Positions 28,221-36,537 of a DNA stretch of 64,000 bases are shown here, in pieces. The notes beneath the pieces are model-generated. The model had not been told where the DNA came from. It did not search any database and saw nothing but the letters and a program-made list of their open reading frames with translations. Origin of the DNA: Leifsonia sp. Root227 (GTDB lineage: Bacteria; Actinomycetota; Actinomycetes; Actinomycetales; Microbacteriaceae); NCBI RefSeq assembly GCF_001428745.1, contig NZ_LMIO01000004.1:1-64000 (forward strand), given 5' to 3'. Made by a program: the position numbers and the translations under genes. The stretch's first letter is position 1. Each line of letters starts with the position of its first letter.

Positions 28221-28457
28221 GTGACCCGCACGACCACCTTCCACGCCAGACTGCTGCGACGGAATGCCCCGCCGCAGACGGTCACGGTGCGTGCGGCCTC
28301 CGACGCCCCGCCGCGCACGCTGCGGCGACCGGCCGGTGGCGGAGGCCAGCTCACCTTCGACGTGTTCGCGCTGGTGGATGCGGACGGCTGGCCGGACGAG
28401 GCGACGTACTCGTTCGTCGAGTCCGTGCAGAGAGCGGCGGCGGACGCCGACGTGTGA
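28221..28457 (+). CDS. Small hypothetical protein
   Basis: 78 residues from GTG 28221, no membrane segment and no family I recognise. Supported by GATGGT (28208-28213) with a 7-nt gap to the GTG, the same spacing as neighbouring leaderless genes, and by a sensible amino-acid mix ending in an Ala/Asp helix. The next gene follows after 69 nt. It could still be spurious. Confidence 0.5.
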   Translation: MTRTTTFHARLLRRNAPPQTVTVRAASDAPPRTLRRPAGGGGQLTFDVFALVDADGWPDEATYSFVESVQRAAADADV

Positions 28458-28526
28458 CAGCGGCCGCGGGAGGACGTCGCCGCCGTGCGACACCGGTCCC
28501 GCAGCGAGGATGCGGAGGAGAAGCGG

Positions 28527-29315
28527 ATGAGCACCACGAGTTCTGCGGACGGGACCACCATCGGATATGAAGCTGTCGGCAGCGGGCCGACGCTTCTCCT
28601 GGTGGACGGAGCGACCGCATCCCGCGCTGGAGGATCGGCGAGCAGGCTGGCGGACGCGCTGTCGGGCGACGTCACCGCTGTCGCGTACGACAGACGCGGG
28701 CGCGGCGAGAGCACGGACACTCTGCCGTTCGCCGTCGAGCGCGAGATCGAGGACATCGACGCGCTGATCGCGGCCGTCGGCGCTCCGGCATACGCGTTCG
28801 GGATGTCGTCCGGCGCGATGCTGCTGCTCCGCGCCGCTGCGGCGCTCGGCCCGGAACGGATCGCGGGCATCGTGCTCTACGAGCCGCCGCTCATGCCGGA
28901 GGGTGCGCGGGACGGCGCACGGCAGTACACGGCCGACCTGGCCGCTGCGCTCGCGGAGGGGCGACGCGGAGACGCCGTCGCACTGTTCCTTGCGCGGGTC
29001 GGAATGCCGCCGGCGGCCATCGACGGGATGCGCGGCTCACCCGCCTGGGCAGGGCTCGAGGCGATCGCGCCGACGCTCGCCTACGACGACGCGGCGATGG
29101 GTGACAGCGCTGTGCCATCCGAGGTGGTGGCCGAGGTGCGCATCCCGGTTCTGACGCTGGCGGGCGGGGCGAGCCCCGGCTTCATGCAGTACGGCGCCAG
29201 AGAGCTGGCGGCAGCCATCCCCGGGGCGATCTTCGAGGTGGCGGAGGGCCAGACGCACGATGTTGCTCCGGACGTGGCCGCCGCCCACATCACCCGGTTC
29301 CTCCACAGCGTGTGA
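28527..29315 (+). CDS. Alpha/beta-fold hydrolase
   Basis: 262 residues. Nucleophile elbow GMSSGAML, oxyanion region LLVDGATASRAGG and catalytic His in EGQTHDVAPD fit a small alpha/beta hydrolase of the esterase or haloperoxidase-like group; substrate unknown. GGAGGAG ribosome site at 28514-28520 before ATG 28527. Convergent with hemL. Confidence 0.87.
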   Translation: MSTTSSADGTTIGYEAVGSGPTLLLVDGATASRAGGSASRLADALSGDVTAVAYDRRGRGESTDTLPFAVEREIEDIDALIAAVGAPAYAFGMSSGAMLLLRAAAALGPERIAGIVLYEPPLMPEGARDGARQYTADLAAALAEGRRGDAVALFLARVGMPPAAIDGMRGSPAWAGLEAIAPTLAYDDAAMGDSAVPSEVVAEVRIPVLTLAGGASPGFMQYGARELAAAIPGAIFEVAEGQTHDVAPDVAAAHITRFLHSV

Positions 29316-29330
29316 GCCCCGAGGTGCCGG

Positions 29331-29366
29331 GCTAGTCCGGCTAGGCCGGCTAGCCCGGCTAGGCGG
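29331..29366. repeat. Four 9-bp CTAG-containing tandem repeats
   Basis: Units GCTAGTCCG (29331), GCTAGGCCG (29340), GCTAGCCCG (29349) and GCTAGGCGG (29358). The last CTA supplies the TAG stop codon of hemL on the minus strand. CTAG is normally rare in bacterial DNA, so four copies in 36 bp stand out. It lies between the convergent hydrolase and hemL genes. Confidence 0.85.
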
Positions 29367-30699
29367 GGCGTGCGGCAGCGGCCGCCGCGGCAGCAGCCGG
29401 GAGCGCCGACAGGATGCGGTCGACCGCCGCGTCGTCGTGGGCCGCGGTCACGAACCACGCCTCGAAGACGCTCGGCGGCAACGAGACGCCGGCGTCGAGC
29501 ATGGCGTGGAAGAAGTCGCGATAGCGGTACGCCTCCTGGCGCTGCACCTCAGCGTAGGTGCGCGGGGCCTCGGCGAAGTCGCCGAAGACGAAGCTGAACA
29601 GATTGCCTGCGCGCTGCACCCGGTGCGCGACGCCGGCGGAGCCGAGCGCATCCGACACCGCGGACGACACCGTCTCTGCGACACGGTCGAGCCTGTCGTA
29701 GACCGCGTCGTCGGCCAGCGACAGCGTGGCGAGCCCCGCGGCCACCGCCACCGGGTTCCCGGACAGCGTTCCCGCCTGATACACCGGGCCGGTCGGCGCG
29801 AGGAAGTCCATCAGCTCCGCGCGTCCGCCAAGAGCCGCGAGGGGCATCCCGCCGCCGATGACCTTGCCGAACGTCACGAGGTCGGGCGTGTAGCCGCGGT
29901 CGAGGCCCCAGAAGCCCGCCTCGCTCACGCGGAAGCCGGTCAGCACCTCGTCCAGGATGAGCAGAGCGCCGAACTCGTGGGCCAGGTCGGTCAGGGCGGC
30001 GTTGAAGCCGGGGTCCGGGGCGACGACGCCCATGTTCGCGGCGGCCGCTTCGGTGATGACGGCGGCGATGTCCGGGCCGTGCGTCTCGAAGACGGCGCGG
30101 ACCGCATCCAGATCGTTGTACGGGAGCACGAGCGTCTGCGCGGCGGTCGCCTCCGTGACACCGGCGGAGCCTGGCAGGGCGAGCGTCGCGAGGCCGGAGC
30201 CCGCCTCGGCGAGCAGGCTGTCCGAGTGGCCGTGGTAGTGCCCGGCGAACTTGATCAGCAGCGGGCGGCCGGTGAAGCCGCGGGCGAGGCGGATGGCGGT
30301 CATGGTCGCCTCTGTGCCCGTCGAGACGAGTCGCAGCTTCTCGACGAACGGCACGCGGGCCAGCACGGCCTCGGCCAGCTCGGTCTCCGCTGGCGTCGAC
30401 GCTCCGAACGAGAGCCCGCGCGCTGCGGCGGCCTGCACCGCTGCGACGACCTGTGGATGCGCGTGCCCCAGAATCGCAGGACCCCAGGACGCCACGAGGT
30501 CCACGTACTCCCTGCCCTGCGCATCCGTGATGTACGGACCGCTGGCGGACACCATGAACCGGGGCGTGCCTCCCACGGAGCGGAAGGCGCGGACCGGGGA
30601 GTTGACGCCGCCGGGGATCACGCGCTGGGCGCGCTCGAACTGGGCGAGGTTCACGTCGCCGATCGCCGCGCCGTCCGCCAGCGCCTGTGCGTCGCTCAT
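29359..30699 (-). CDS. hemL: Glutamate-1-semialdehyde 2,1-aminomutase
   Basis: PLP enzyme that turns glutamate-1-semialdehyde into 5-aminolaevulinate. 446 residues, normal size. [11 protein letters not shown] at the N-terminus, the PLP Lys in [15 protein letters not shown] and [11 protein letters not shown] are the family marks. The C-terminus ends in an alanine-rich run. ATG overlaps the hemB stop by 4 nt (ATGA), so they are translated together. Confidence 0.94.
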   Translation of the reverse strand: MSDAQALADGAAIGDVNLAQFERAQRVIPGGVNSPVRAFRSVGGTPRFMVSASGPYITDAQGREYVDLVASWGPAILGHAHPQVVAAVQAAAARGLSFGASTPAETELAEAVLARVPFVEKLRLVSTGTEATMTAIRLARGFTGRPLLIKFAGHYHGHSDSLLAEAGSGLATLALPGSAGVTEATAAQTLVLPYNDLDAVRAVFETHGPDIAAVITEAAAANMGVVAPDPGFNAALTDLAHEFGALLILDEVLTGFRVSEAGFWGLDRGYTPDLVTFGKVIGGGMPLAALGGRAELMDFLAPTGPVYQAGTLSGNPVAVAAGLATLSLADDAVYDRLDRVAETVSSAVSDALGSAGVAHRVQRAGNLFSFVFGDFAEAPRTYAEVQRQEAYRYRDFFHAMLDAGVSLPPSVFEAWFVTAAHDDAAVDRILSALPAAAAAAAAARPA

Positions 30700-31679
30700 C
30701 GCAGCCACCTCGCGACCTCGGTCGCCCAGTAGGTCATGACGGCGTCTGCTCCCGCCCTGCGTGCGCCGATCAGCGTCTCCTCGACGATGCGACGGCGGTC
30801 GACCCAGCCGTTCGCCGCTGCTGCCTCGACCATCGCGTACTCGCCGGACACCTGGTACGCCCAGACCGGCACGTCGCTGATCGCGGCGACGTCGCTCAGC
30901 ACATCCAGGTAGCTGAGGGCGGGTTTGACCATGAGGATGTCCGCGCCCTCCTCCAGGTCGAGGCGCGCCTCGCGCAGCCCCTCGCGGCGGTTGGCCGGGT
31001 CCTGCTGGTACGCGCGGCGGTCGCCGGAGAGCTGGGAGTCGACGGCCTCGCGGAACGGGCCGTAGAAGGCGGAGGCGTACTTGGCCGCGTACGCGAGGAT
31101 GACGGTCTCGGTGTGGCCTGCGGTGTCGAGCGCGTCGCGCACGGCGGCGACCTGGCCGTCCATCATCCCGCTCAGACCAAGGAGGTGCGAGCCCGCTTCC
31201 GCCTGGGCGACGGCCATGTCTCGGTAGCGGAGGAGGGTGGCGTCGTTGTCGACGTGACCGTGCGCATCCAGGACGCCGCAGTGGCCGTGGTCGGTGAACT
31301 CGTCGAGGCACAGGTCGGTCTGCACGACGAGCGCGTCGCCGACCTCGGCGGCCAGTGCGGTGGTGGCCACGTTGAGGATCCCGTCAGGGTCGGTCGCGGC
31401 GGAGCCTGTCGCGTCCCTGGTCTCCGGAACGCCGAAGAGCATGACGCCGCCGACACCGGCCTCAGCGGCCTCGGTCGCAGCGCGCTTCAGCGAGTCGATG
31501 CTGTGCTGGACGACGCCAGGCATCGACTGGATGGGCAGCGCCTCACTGAGGCCTTCCCGCACGAACATCGGGAGGATGAGCTCACCGGGGTGCAACCGAG
31601 TCTCGGCGGTCAGACGGCGCAGGGCAGGAGACTGCCGGAGGCGTCGTGGTCGGACAACAGGATGCGTCACGTCACTCAC
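30696..31679 (-). CDS. hemB: Porphobilinogen synthase (5-aminolaevulinate dehydratase)
   Basis: Joins two 5-aminolaevulinate molecules to porphobilinogen. 327 residues. The active-site lysines are in [17 protein letters not shown] and [12 protein letters not shown]; the metal loop is [19 protein letters not shown] start 31679 with TAGGCT (31691-31686) and the 6-nt spacer TGTGGG, so a new leaderless transcript can begin here, although the hem genes upstream run the same way. Confidence 0.94.
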   Translation of the reverse strand: MSDVTHPVVRPRRLRQSPALRRLTAETRLHPGELILPMFVREGLSEALPIQSMPGVVQHSIDSLKRAATEAAEAGVGGVMLFGVPETRDATGSAATDPDGILNVATTALAAEVGDALVVQTDLCLDEFTDHGHCGVLDAHGHVDNDATLLRYRDMAVAQAEAGSHLLGLSGMMDGQVAAVRDALDTAGHTETVILAYAAKYASAFYGPFREAVDSQLSGDRRAYQQDPANRREGLREARLDLEEGADILMVKPALSYLDVLSDVAAISDVPVWAYQVSGEYAMVEAAAANGWVDRRRIVEETLIGARRAGADAVMTYWATEVARWLR

Positions 31680-31798
31680 CCCACAAGCCTACGCGCCCGC
31701 GACTGAGCCCCTTCCCAGCTTCCGATCGCCCGAAATCATCGAGCCCGGAGTTGTTCAGTGGCGGAGTCGGCGTGTCGCCTGAAGAAGTCCGGACTCGA

Positions 31799-32584
31799 TT
31801 ATTCGGGGTCGGAGGCGGAGGCGGCGACGAGGGAGTCGATGAGGGAGGCGGCGGTGCGCTCGGCGGCGATCACGTCGACGCGGAGGCCGAACTCGCGTGC
31901 GTCGCGGGCGGTCTGCGGGCCGATCGCGGCCACCAGCGTCGACTCCGGGATGGGGCCGAGCTGCTTCTGGACCTGCTCTGCCACAGAGCCGGACGTGACG
32001 AGGATGGCCTGCACGAGGCCGTCCGCAACATCCCGCACCACGTTCTCCGGCACGGCGACGCCGATGGTCCGGTATGCGACGACCGACTCGACATCGTGGC
32101 CGATGCGCTTCAGGCCCTCGGTGAGGAGCGGCTTCGCGATCTCGGAGCGCAGCGTCAGCACGCGGAGCGGAACGACCCCTGCGGTCGCTGCCTCCCACTC
32201 GGCGAGCAGGCCGCGGGCGGAGTTGTCCTCGGACGGCACCAGGTCGACCTTGTAGCCGGCGGCGACCAGAGCGGCCGCGGTGGTCTCACCGACGGCGGCG
32301 ACCCTGGTGGTCGGCGGGACGACGACCCGCTGCGCGCTCAGCACATCCACGGTGGTCGCGCTCGTCACGGTCATCCAGTCGAACTCACCGGCGGCCAGGC
32401 GGGTGAGCGCGGCCTCGAGGGCGGGCGCATCCGCTGTCGGCGCGAAGTTGATCATCGCGGCGACGATCGGAGATGCGCCCTTCGACCGCAGGTCGGCAGC
32501 GACGGAGTCGCCCCACGGCCCGCCACGCGGCACGAGGACGCGCCAGCCGGCGAGCGGTTTCGCAGAAGCGGAAGGGGTGGTCAT
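31799..32584 (-). CDS. hemD: Uroporphyrinogen-III synthase
   Basis: Closes and inverts ring D of hydroxymethylbilane to give uroporphyrinogen III. 261 residues with two alternating alpha/beta lobes; sequence conservation in this family is low, but WRVLVPRGGPWGDSVAADLR, FDWMTVTSATTVDVL and ILVTSGSVAEQV fit. It overlaps hemC by 4 nt (ATGA). About 120 bp separates it from hemB, the widest gap in the run. Confidence 0.88.
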   Translation of the reverse strand: MTTPSASAKPLAGWRVLVPRGGPWGDSVAADLRSKGASPIVAAMINFAPTADAPALEAALTRLAAGEFDWMTVTSATTVDVLSAQRVVVPPTTRVAAVGETTAAALVAAGYKVDLVPSEDNSARGLLAEWEAATAGVVPLRVLTLRSEIAKPLLTEGLKRIGHDVESVVAYRTIGVAVPENVVRDVADGLVQAILVTSGSVAEQVQKQLGPIPESTLVAAIGPQTARDAREFGLRVDVIAAERTAASLIDSLVAASASDPE

Positions 32585-33582
32585 CGCGTGCTCCCGAGCG
32601 GTGCAAGGTCGGCGGCCCCCGCGCCGAGCAGTTCGTCCACCACCCGTTGGCCGACGTCGCGTGCCGCCTCGTCGAGGTGTCGCGCGCTCATCGATTCCGG
32701 GGTGGCGGCATGGGATGCGGTCAGCTGCTCCGACCCGTCCGGGCGGTAGACCGTGGCGGTGAGGAAGAGCAGTCCGTCGTCCACGATAGCGGTCGCGCCG
32801 ATCGGAGCCGCGCATCCGGCTTCGAGCCCAGCGAGCACGTGCCGCTCCGCGGTGACGCAGGCGTGGGTGGTGACGTGGTCGACGGCGGAGAGGGCGGTGG
32901 CGATCGGCCCTCTGCCCTTCTCGTCCGCCGAGCGGACCTCGATCGCGAGAGCGCCCTGGCCGGGCGCGGTCGGGACGTTCGACAGCGGGAAGAAATCGGT
33001 GACGGCGTCGGAGCGGCCGAGCCTGGCCAGACCGGCGGCGGCGAGCACCACGGCGTCGAGGTCGCCATCCGCTACGCGGCCGAGCCTGGTGTCGACGTTG
33101 CCGCGGATGTCCACGACGTCGAGGTCGGGACGCCGCGCCTTGAGCTGCGCGACGCGACGCGGGGAGCCTGTTCCGACGCGCGCGCCGTCCGGCAGCTCAT
33201 CGAGGGTGAGCCCGTCGCGCGCGCAGAGCGTGTCGCGCGCATCCGCCCGCTTCGGCACAGCGCCGATGACGAGGCCCTGCACCGGTGCGGTGGGCAGGTC
33301 TTTGAGCGAGTGGACGATGAGGTCGCACTCGTCGGCGAGCAGAGCATCCCGGAGAGCGCTGGCGAAGACGCCGGTGCCGCCGAGCTCGGAGAGCGAGTCC
33401 CTGGAGGTGTCTCCGTGGGTTGTCACGGTGATCAGCTCGACATCGCGACCCGTCGCCTTGGCGATGGCGTTGGCGACGACGGTGGTCTGCGCGACAGCGA
33501 GAGCGCTCCCGCGGGTGCCGACGCGCAGCACCCCGTCGCGACGCTCGACGGCTCCGGATGCGCGACTCACGGTGCCGGTCAC
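32581..33582 (-). CDS. hemC: Hydroxymethylbilane synthase
   Basis: Polymerises four porphobilinogens. 333 residues. Motifs LRVGTRGSALAVAQ, DIRGNVDTRL and the cofactor-binding Cys257 in LEAGCAAPIGA, to which the dipyrromethane primer is attached. GTG start overlaps the ferrochelatase stop by 4 nt (GTGA). ATG is not used; alternative GTG codons lie a few residues further on. Confidence 0.94.
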   Translation of the reverse strand: MTGTVSRASGAVERRDGVLRVGTRGSALAVAQTTVVANAIAKATGRDVELITVTTHGDTSRDSLSELGGTGVFASALRDALLADECDLIVHSLKDLPTAPVQGLVIGAVPKRADARDTLCARDGLTLDELPDGARVGTGSPRRVAQLKARRPDLDVVDIRGNVDTRLGRVADGDLDAVVLAAAGLARLGRSDAVTDFFPLSNVPTAPGQGALAIEVRSADEKGRGPIATALSAVDHVTTHACVTAERHVLAGLEAGCAAPIGATAIVDDGLLFLTATVYRPDGSEQLTASHAATPESMSARHLDEAARDVGQRVVDELLGAGAADLAPLGSTR

Positions 33583-34760
33583 GGCGCGAGTCCTGCGGCG
33601 GCCGGTTTGAAACCGAGTCTGGCGTTCTCGCAGCATCCCGGACGGCACACGTCGTACCAGGGGCCGAGCGACGTCATCGCAGGGCGCTGGTCGACCGGGA
33701 CGCCGTCGCGGCGTTCGAGCACGAGGTCGACGAGCCCCTTCACGTACGCGTGATGCGTGCCGGGCGTCGGGACGCGGACGGCGACGAGGCCGTTCTCCTC
33801 GCTGGACTCCATGGCCTCGTTGTCGAGGTCCCAGAGCACTTCCATGTGGTCGCTGACGAAGCCGAGCGGCACGATGATGACCGCGCGGACGCCCTTGGCG
33901 GGCAGCTCGGCGATGGCGTCGTTGATGTCGGGCTCCAGCCAGGGCATCGACGGAGGGCCGGAGCGGGACTGGTAGACGAGCTGCCACTTCACCACGCCGT
34001 CCGTCGCCGCCTGTGCGACGACCTCGGCCACGGCCAGGTGCTGCGCGGCGTACGCGCCGCCCTCTCCGAACCCGCGCTCCGCCGGCCCGGACTTGGCGGC
34101 GTCGACAGAGGGGATGGAGTGGGTCGAGAACAGGATCTCCACCTCGGTGGCCGGGTCGATGCCAGGGACCTTCTGCTCGATCTCGGCCAGGCCGTTGCGC
34201 ACGCCCTCGATGAACGGCTCGACGAAGCCGGGGTGGTCGAAGAACTGGCGCACCTTGTCGATCTGGATGACGCCGTCGAGGCCGGTCTCCTCCAGCGCGA
34301 TCGCGAAGTCCTCGCGGTACTGGCGGCAGCTCGAATACGACGAGTACGCGCTCGTCGCGATGGCGATGATCTTCGTGAGTCCGCGCTCGTTCGCCTCGTT
34401 CAGGGCGTCCTTGAGATACGGATCCCAGTTGCGGTTGCCCCACAGCACGGGCAGGTCGATGCCACGGGATGCGAGTTCCGCCTCCAGCGCCGCCTTCAGT
34501 TCGCGGTTCTGGTCGTTGATCGGGCTCACGCCGCCGAAGTGGCGGTAGTGGTGCGCGACCTCCTCGAGGCGCTCCTCCGGGATGCCGCGGCCGCGGGTGA
34601 CGTTGCGGAGGAACGGGATGACATCGTCCTGGCCCTCTGGACCGCCGAACCCGGCGAGAAGGATCGCGTCGTATGCGACGGGCTCCGTGACGTGCTCAGG
34701 GCCGGATGCAGCTGCCGGGGTGGCGCCGAGGACGCGCGCCGTGGTGTCGACGTCGGTCAC
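33579..34760 (-). CDS. hemH: Ferrochelatase (coproporphyrin III type)
   Basis: Inserts Fe(II) into coproporphyrin III in the Gram-positive haem route (CpfC role). 393 residues. The metal/porphyrin residues are in LFSTHSIP and PLGFVSDHMEVLWDLD. Cysteines at 372, 376 and 377 in the tail (VCRPGCCENAR) and one in SSYSSCRQYRED match the [2Fe-2S]-carrying actinobacterial form. ATGA overlap with hemQ upstream. The first 25 residues are a low-complexity extension. Confidence 0.93.
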   Translation of the reverse strand: MTDVDTTARVLGATPAAASGPEHVTEPVAYDAILLAGFGGPEGQDDVIPFLRNVTRGRGIPEERLEEVAHHYRHFGGVSPINDQNRELKAALEAELASRGIDLPVLWGNRNWDPYLKDALNEANERGLTKIIAIATSAYSSYSSCRQYREDFAIALEETGLDGVIQIDKVRQFFDHPGFVEPFIEGVRNGLAEIEQKVPGIDPATEVEILFSTHSIPSVDAAKSGPAERGFGEGGAYAAQHLAVAEVVAQAATDGVVKWQLVYQSRSGPPSMPWLEPDINDAIAELPAKGVRAVIIVPLGFVSDHMEVLWDLDNEAMESSEENGLVAVRVPTPGTHHAYVKGLVDLVLERRDGVPVDQRPAMTSLGPWYDVCRPGCCENARLGFKPAAAGLAP

Positions 34761-35503
34761 TGCAGGACCTCCACGAGCTCGGCGGGCTGCACCCGGCGAC
34801 CGGTGAAGAAGGGGACTTCCTCACGGACGTGCAGGCGCGCATCCGTCTGGCGCAGGTCGCGCATCAGGTCGACGAGGTCGGTCAGCTCGTCGGACTCGAG
34901 CGGAAGGATCCACTCGTAGTCGCCGAGCGCGAACGACGCGACCGTGTTGGCGAGGACGGAGCGGAACGCTGCTCCCTTGCGGCCGTGCTCCGAGAGCATC
35001 CTGCCGCGCTCCTCATCCGGGAGCAGATACCACTCGTAGCTGCGGACGAACGGGTAGACGGTGAGCCACTCCTTCGCCTCCTTGCCGCGCAGGAAGCCGG
35101 GGACGTGCGACTTGTTGAACTCGGCGTCGCGGTGGACGCCCATGGCGTTCCAGGTGGGGAGCAGCGCCTTGAGAAGCTGGGTGCGGCGGAGCTGGCGCAG
35201 CGCCCACTGCAGGGTGTGCGCCTCCGGTCCGTGGATCCAGATCATGACGTCGGCGTCGGCGCGGAGGCCGGAGACGTCGTAGAGACCGCGGGTGGTCACG
35301 TTCTGCAGCTCGAGGTCGGCGATGACGCCCTCGAGTTCCTTGACCGCCCGTGGCACGTCGGTGCCGTCGAGGTCGTCGGGGCGGGACGGGTCGCGACGCA
35401 GGACAGCCCAGAGGGTGAAGCCGCTGGGCGAGTCGGCGTCGGATGGTGCCGGTGTTTCGTGGGGGGCGCTCGAATCTGCCGGTGCGGCAGCCGGGTTAGT
35501 CAT
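34757..35503 (-). CDS. hemQ: Coproheme decarboxylase HemQ (chlorite-dismutase family)
   Basis: Last enzyme of the coproporphyrin route: removes two carboxyl groups from coproheme to give haem b. 248 residues with an acidic N-terminal extension, then the Cld-fold barrel (FTLWAVLRRD, VMIWIHGPEAHTLQ, PFVRSYEWYLLP). First gene of the hemQ-H-C-D run. No TANNNT at the usual spacing; an inverted repeat CTCACAG/CTGTGAG stands just upstream. Confidence 0.92.
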   Translation of the reverse strand: MTNPAAAPADSSAPHETPAPSDADSPSGFTLWAVLRRDPSRPDDLDGTDVPRAVKELEGVIADLELQNVTTRGLYDVSGLRADADVMIWIHGPEAHTLQWALRQLRRTQLLKALLPTWNAMGVHRDAEFNKSHVPGFLRGKEAKEWLTVYPFVRSYEWYLLPDEERGRMLSEHGRKGAAFRSVLANTVASFALGDYEWILPLESDELTDLVDLMRDLRQTDARLHVREEVPFFTGRRVQPAELVEVLQ

Positions 35504-35505
35504 AC

Positions 35506-35533
35506 CTCACAGTCTCCCTCTCAAACCTGTGAG
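35506..35533. promoter_or_regulatory. Inverted repeat before hemQ
   Basis: CTCACAG (35506-35512) and CTGTGAG (35527-35533), perfect 7-bp arms, 21 bp centre to centre, two DNA turns. Starts only 3 bp upstream of the hemQ ATG, so it is either an operator or a leader hairpin hiding the ribosome site. Confidence 0.4.
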
Positions 35534-35554
35534 AGCCAAAACCGCGTCGGCAGC

Positions 35555-35770
35555 TCACTTCGAGACGGAGCGGACGATCAGCCAGACCACTCCGGCGACC
35601 GCAGCGGCGGCCGCCACGGCGATGCCGATCAGCGCGAGCGGGTTGTCCGTGCGGAGGCGCTCGACGCGTTCCGCGGTGCGCTTGGGGACGTTGAGCTTGT
35701 ACTCGATGGCGTCGAGCGTCGCTGCGAGCTCGTTGCGGGCCCGCTGCACGTCGCTGGTGTCAGTTGTCAT
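35555..35770 (-). CDS. DUF3618 protein
   Basis: 71 residues: DVQRARNELAATLDAIEYKLN amphipathic helix, then one membrane helix (LIGIAVAAAAAVAGVVWLIV). DUF3618 proteins usually travel with Holin-X and YtxH-like genes in actinobacteria, as here. Function unknown. Overlaps the next gene upstream by 11 bp. Confidence 0.85.
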   Translation of the reverse strand: MTTDTSDVQRARNELAATLDAIEYKLNVPKRTAERVERLRTDNPLALIGIAVAAAAAVAGVVWLIVRSVSK

Positions 35771-36179
35771 ACTTGCCCATCCCCTTGAACGCCTCTGTGT
35801 CCTCCTTGATGCTGTCGATCGTCTGGCTCGGGGCGACGCCGTTCATCTTCTTGAACGATGCGACGCCGAGCAGCGCGAGCACACCGGCAAGGAGGAGCAG
35901 GGCCACGAACACGATCAGCGCCGCCAGCCAGCCAGGGAGCACGACGGCCAGCCCGAGGACCGCCGCGGCGACCAGGGTGCCGAGCGCGAAGAAGACGAAG
36001 CCGGCTGCCACAGCGAACAGGCCTATGCCGACACCGGCATATTTGGCCTTCTCCGCGAACTCCGCCTTCAGATGGGCGAATTCGGCCTTCAGCAGCTCGA
36101 TGAGCAGCCGCGGCAGGTCGGCGATCAGCGCGAACAGCGATCGCGAGCGTGCGCGTTCGTCGTCAGTCATACCCGCCAC
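35760..36179 (-). CDS. Holin-X-family (PF07332-like) membrane protein
   Basis: 139 residues: amphipathic N-terminal helix (LIADLPRLLIELLKAEFAHLKAEF), then two membrane helices separated by a short turn. The family is annotated as phage holin, but it is a normal chromosomal gene in actinobacteria and there is no phage gene near it. Likely a membrane-stress or envelope protein. Confidence 0.83.
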   Translation of the reverse strand: MAGMTDDERARSRSLFALIADLPRLLIELLKAEFAHLKAEFAEKAKYAGVGIGLFAVAAGFVFFALGTLVAAAVLGLAVVLPGWLAALIVFVALLLLAGVLALLGVASFKKMNGVAPSQTIDSIKEDTEAFKGMGKYDN

Positions 36180-36195
36180 CGTACTCCTGCTTCGC

Positions 36196-36522
36196 TCAAA
36201 CCCGACCTGCGTCCGGTGCGGAGCCGTCCGCTGCTTTCAGCGCTGCATCCGCGGCGGGAGCTGGGACGGGCGCCTTGGACTCCTGGCGACGCTGATTGGC
36301 GGTCGCGATGAGCTTCTTGGCCCCGTCGATCACGGCGCCAGGCACCTCGCCTGCCTTGGCGGCGACGAAGTCCTCGACAGCGTTCACCTGCTTCTGGATG
36401 CCGTCGGACTCCCACACTTTGGCTGCAGCGGCCTTGATCTGCTCGTAGCGCTTCCTGCCGGCCCTCGTGCCGAGGACGTACCCCACACCAGCTCCGGCGA
36501 TGAAGAGAAGCTTTCCGCGCAT
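36196..36522 (-). CDS. YtxH-like small membrane protein
   Basis: 108 residues. N-terminal membrane helix KLLFIAGAGVGYVLGTRAGRKRYEQI followed by a long amphipathic helical region and Ala/Pro-rich tail; the GYVLGTRAGR turn is typical of YtxH-like proteins. Function unknown. First of the three small-gene set, 15 nt after hemY. Confidence 0.8.
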   Translation of the reverse strand: MRGKLLFIAGAGVGYVLGTRAGRKRYEQIKAAAAKVWESDGIQKQVNAVEDFVAAKAGEVPGAVIDGAKKLIATANQRRQESKAPVPAPAADAALKAADGSAPDAGRV

Positions 36523-36537
36523 TGCGCACCCCGTTCG

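Noticed and set aside
35760..36179. Prophage remnant suggested by a holin-family name
   Set aside because: No phage structural, integrase or lysis genes nearby; the family is common in actinobacterial chromosomes with DUF3618.
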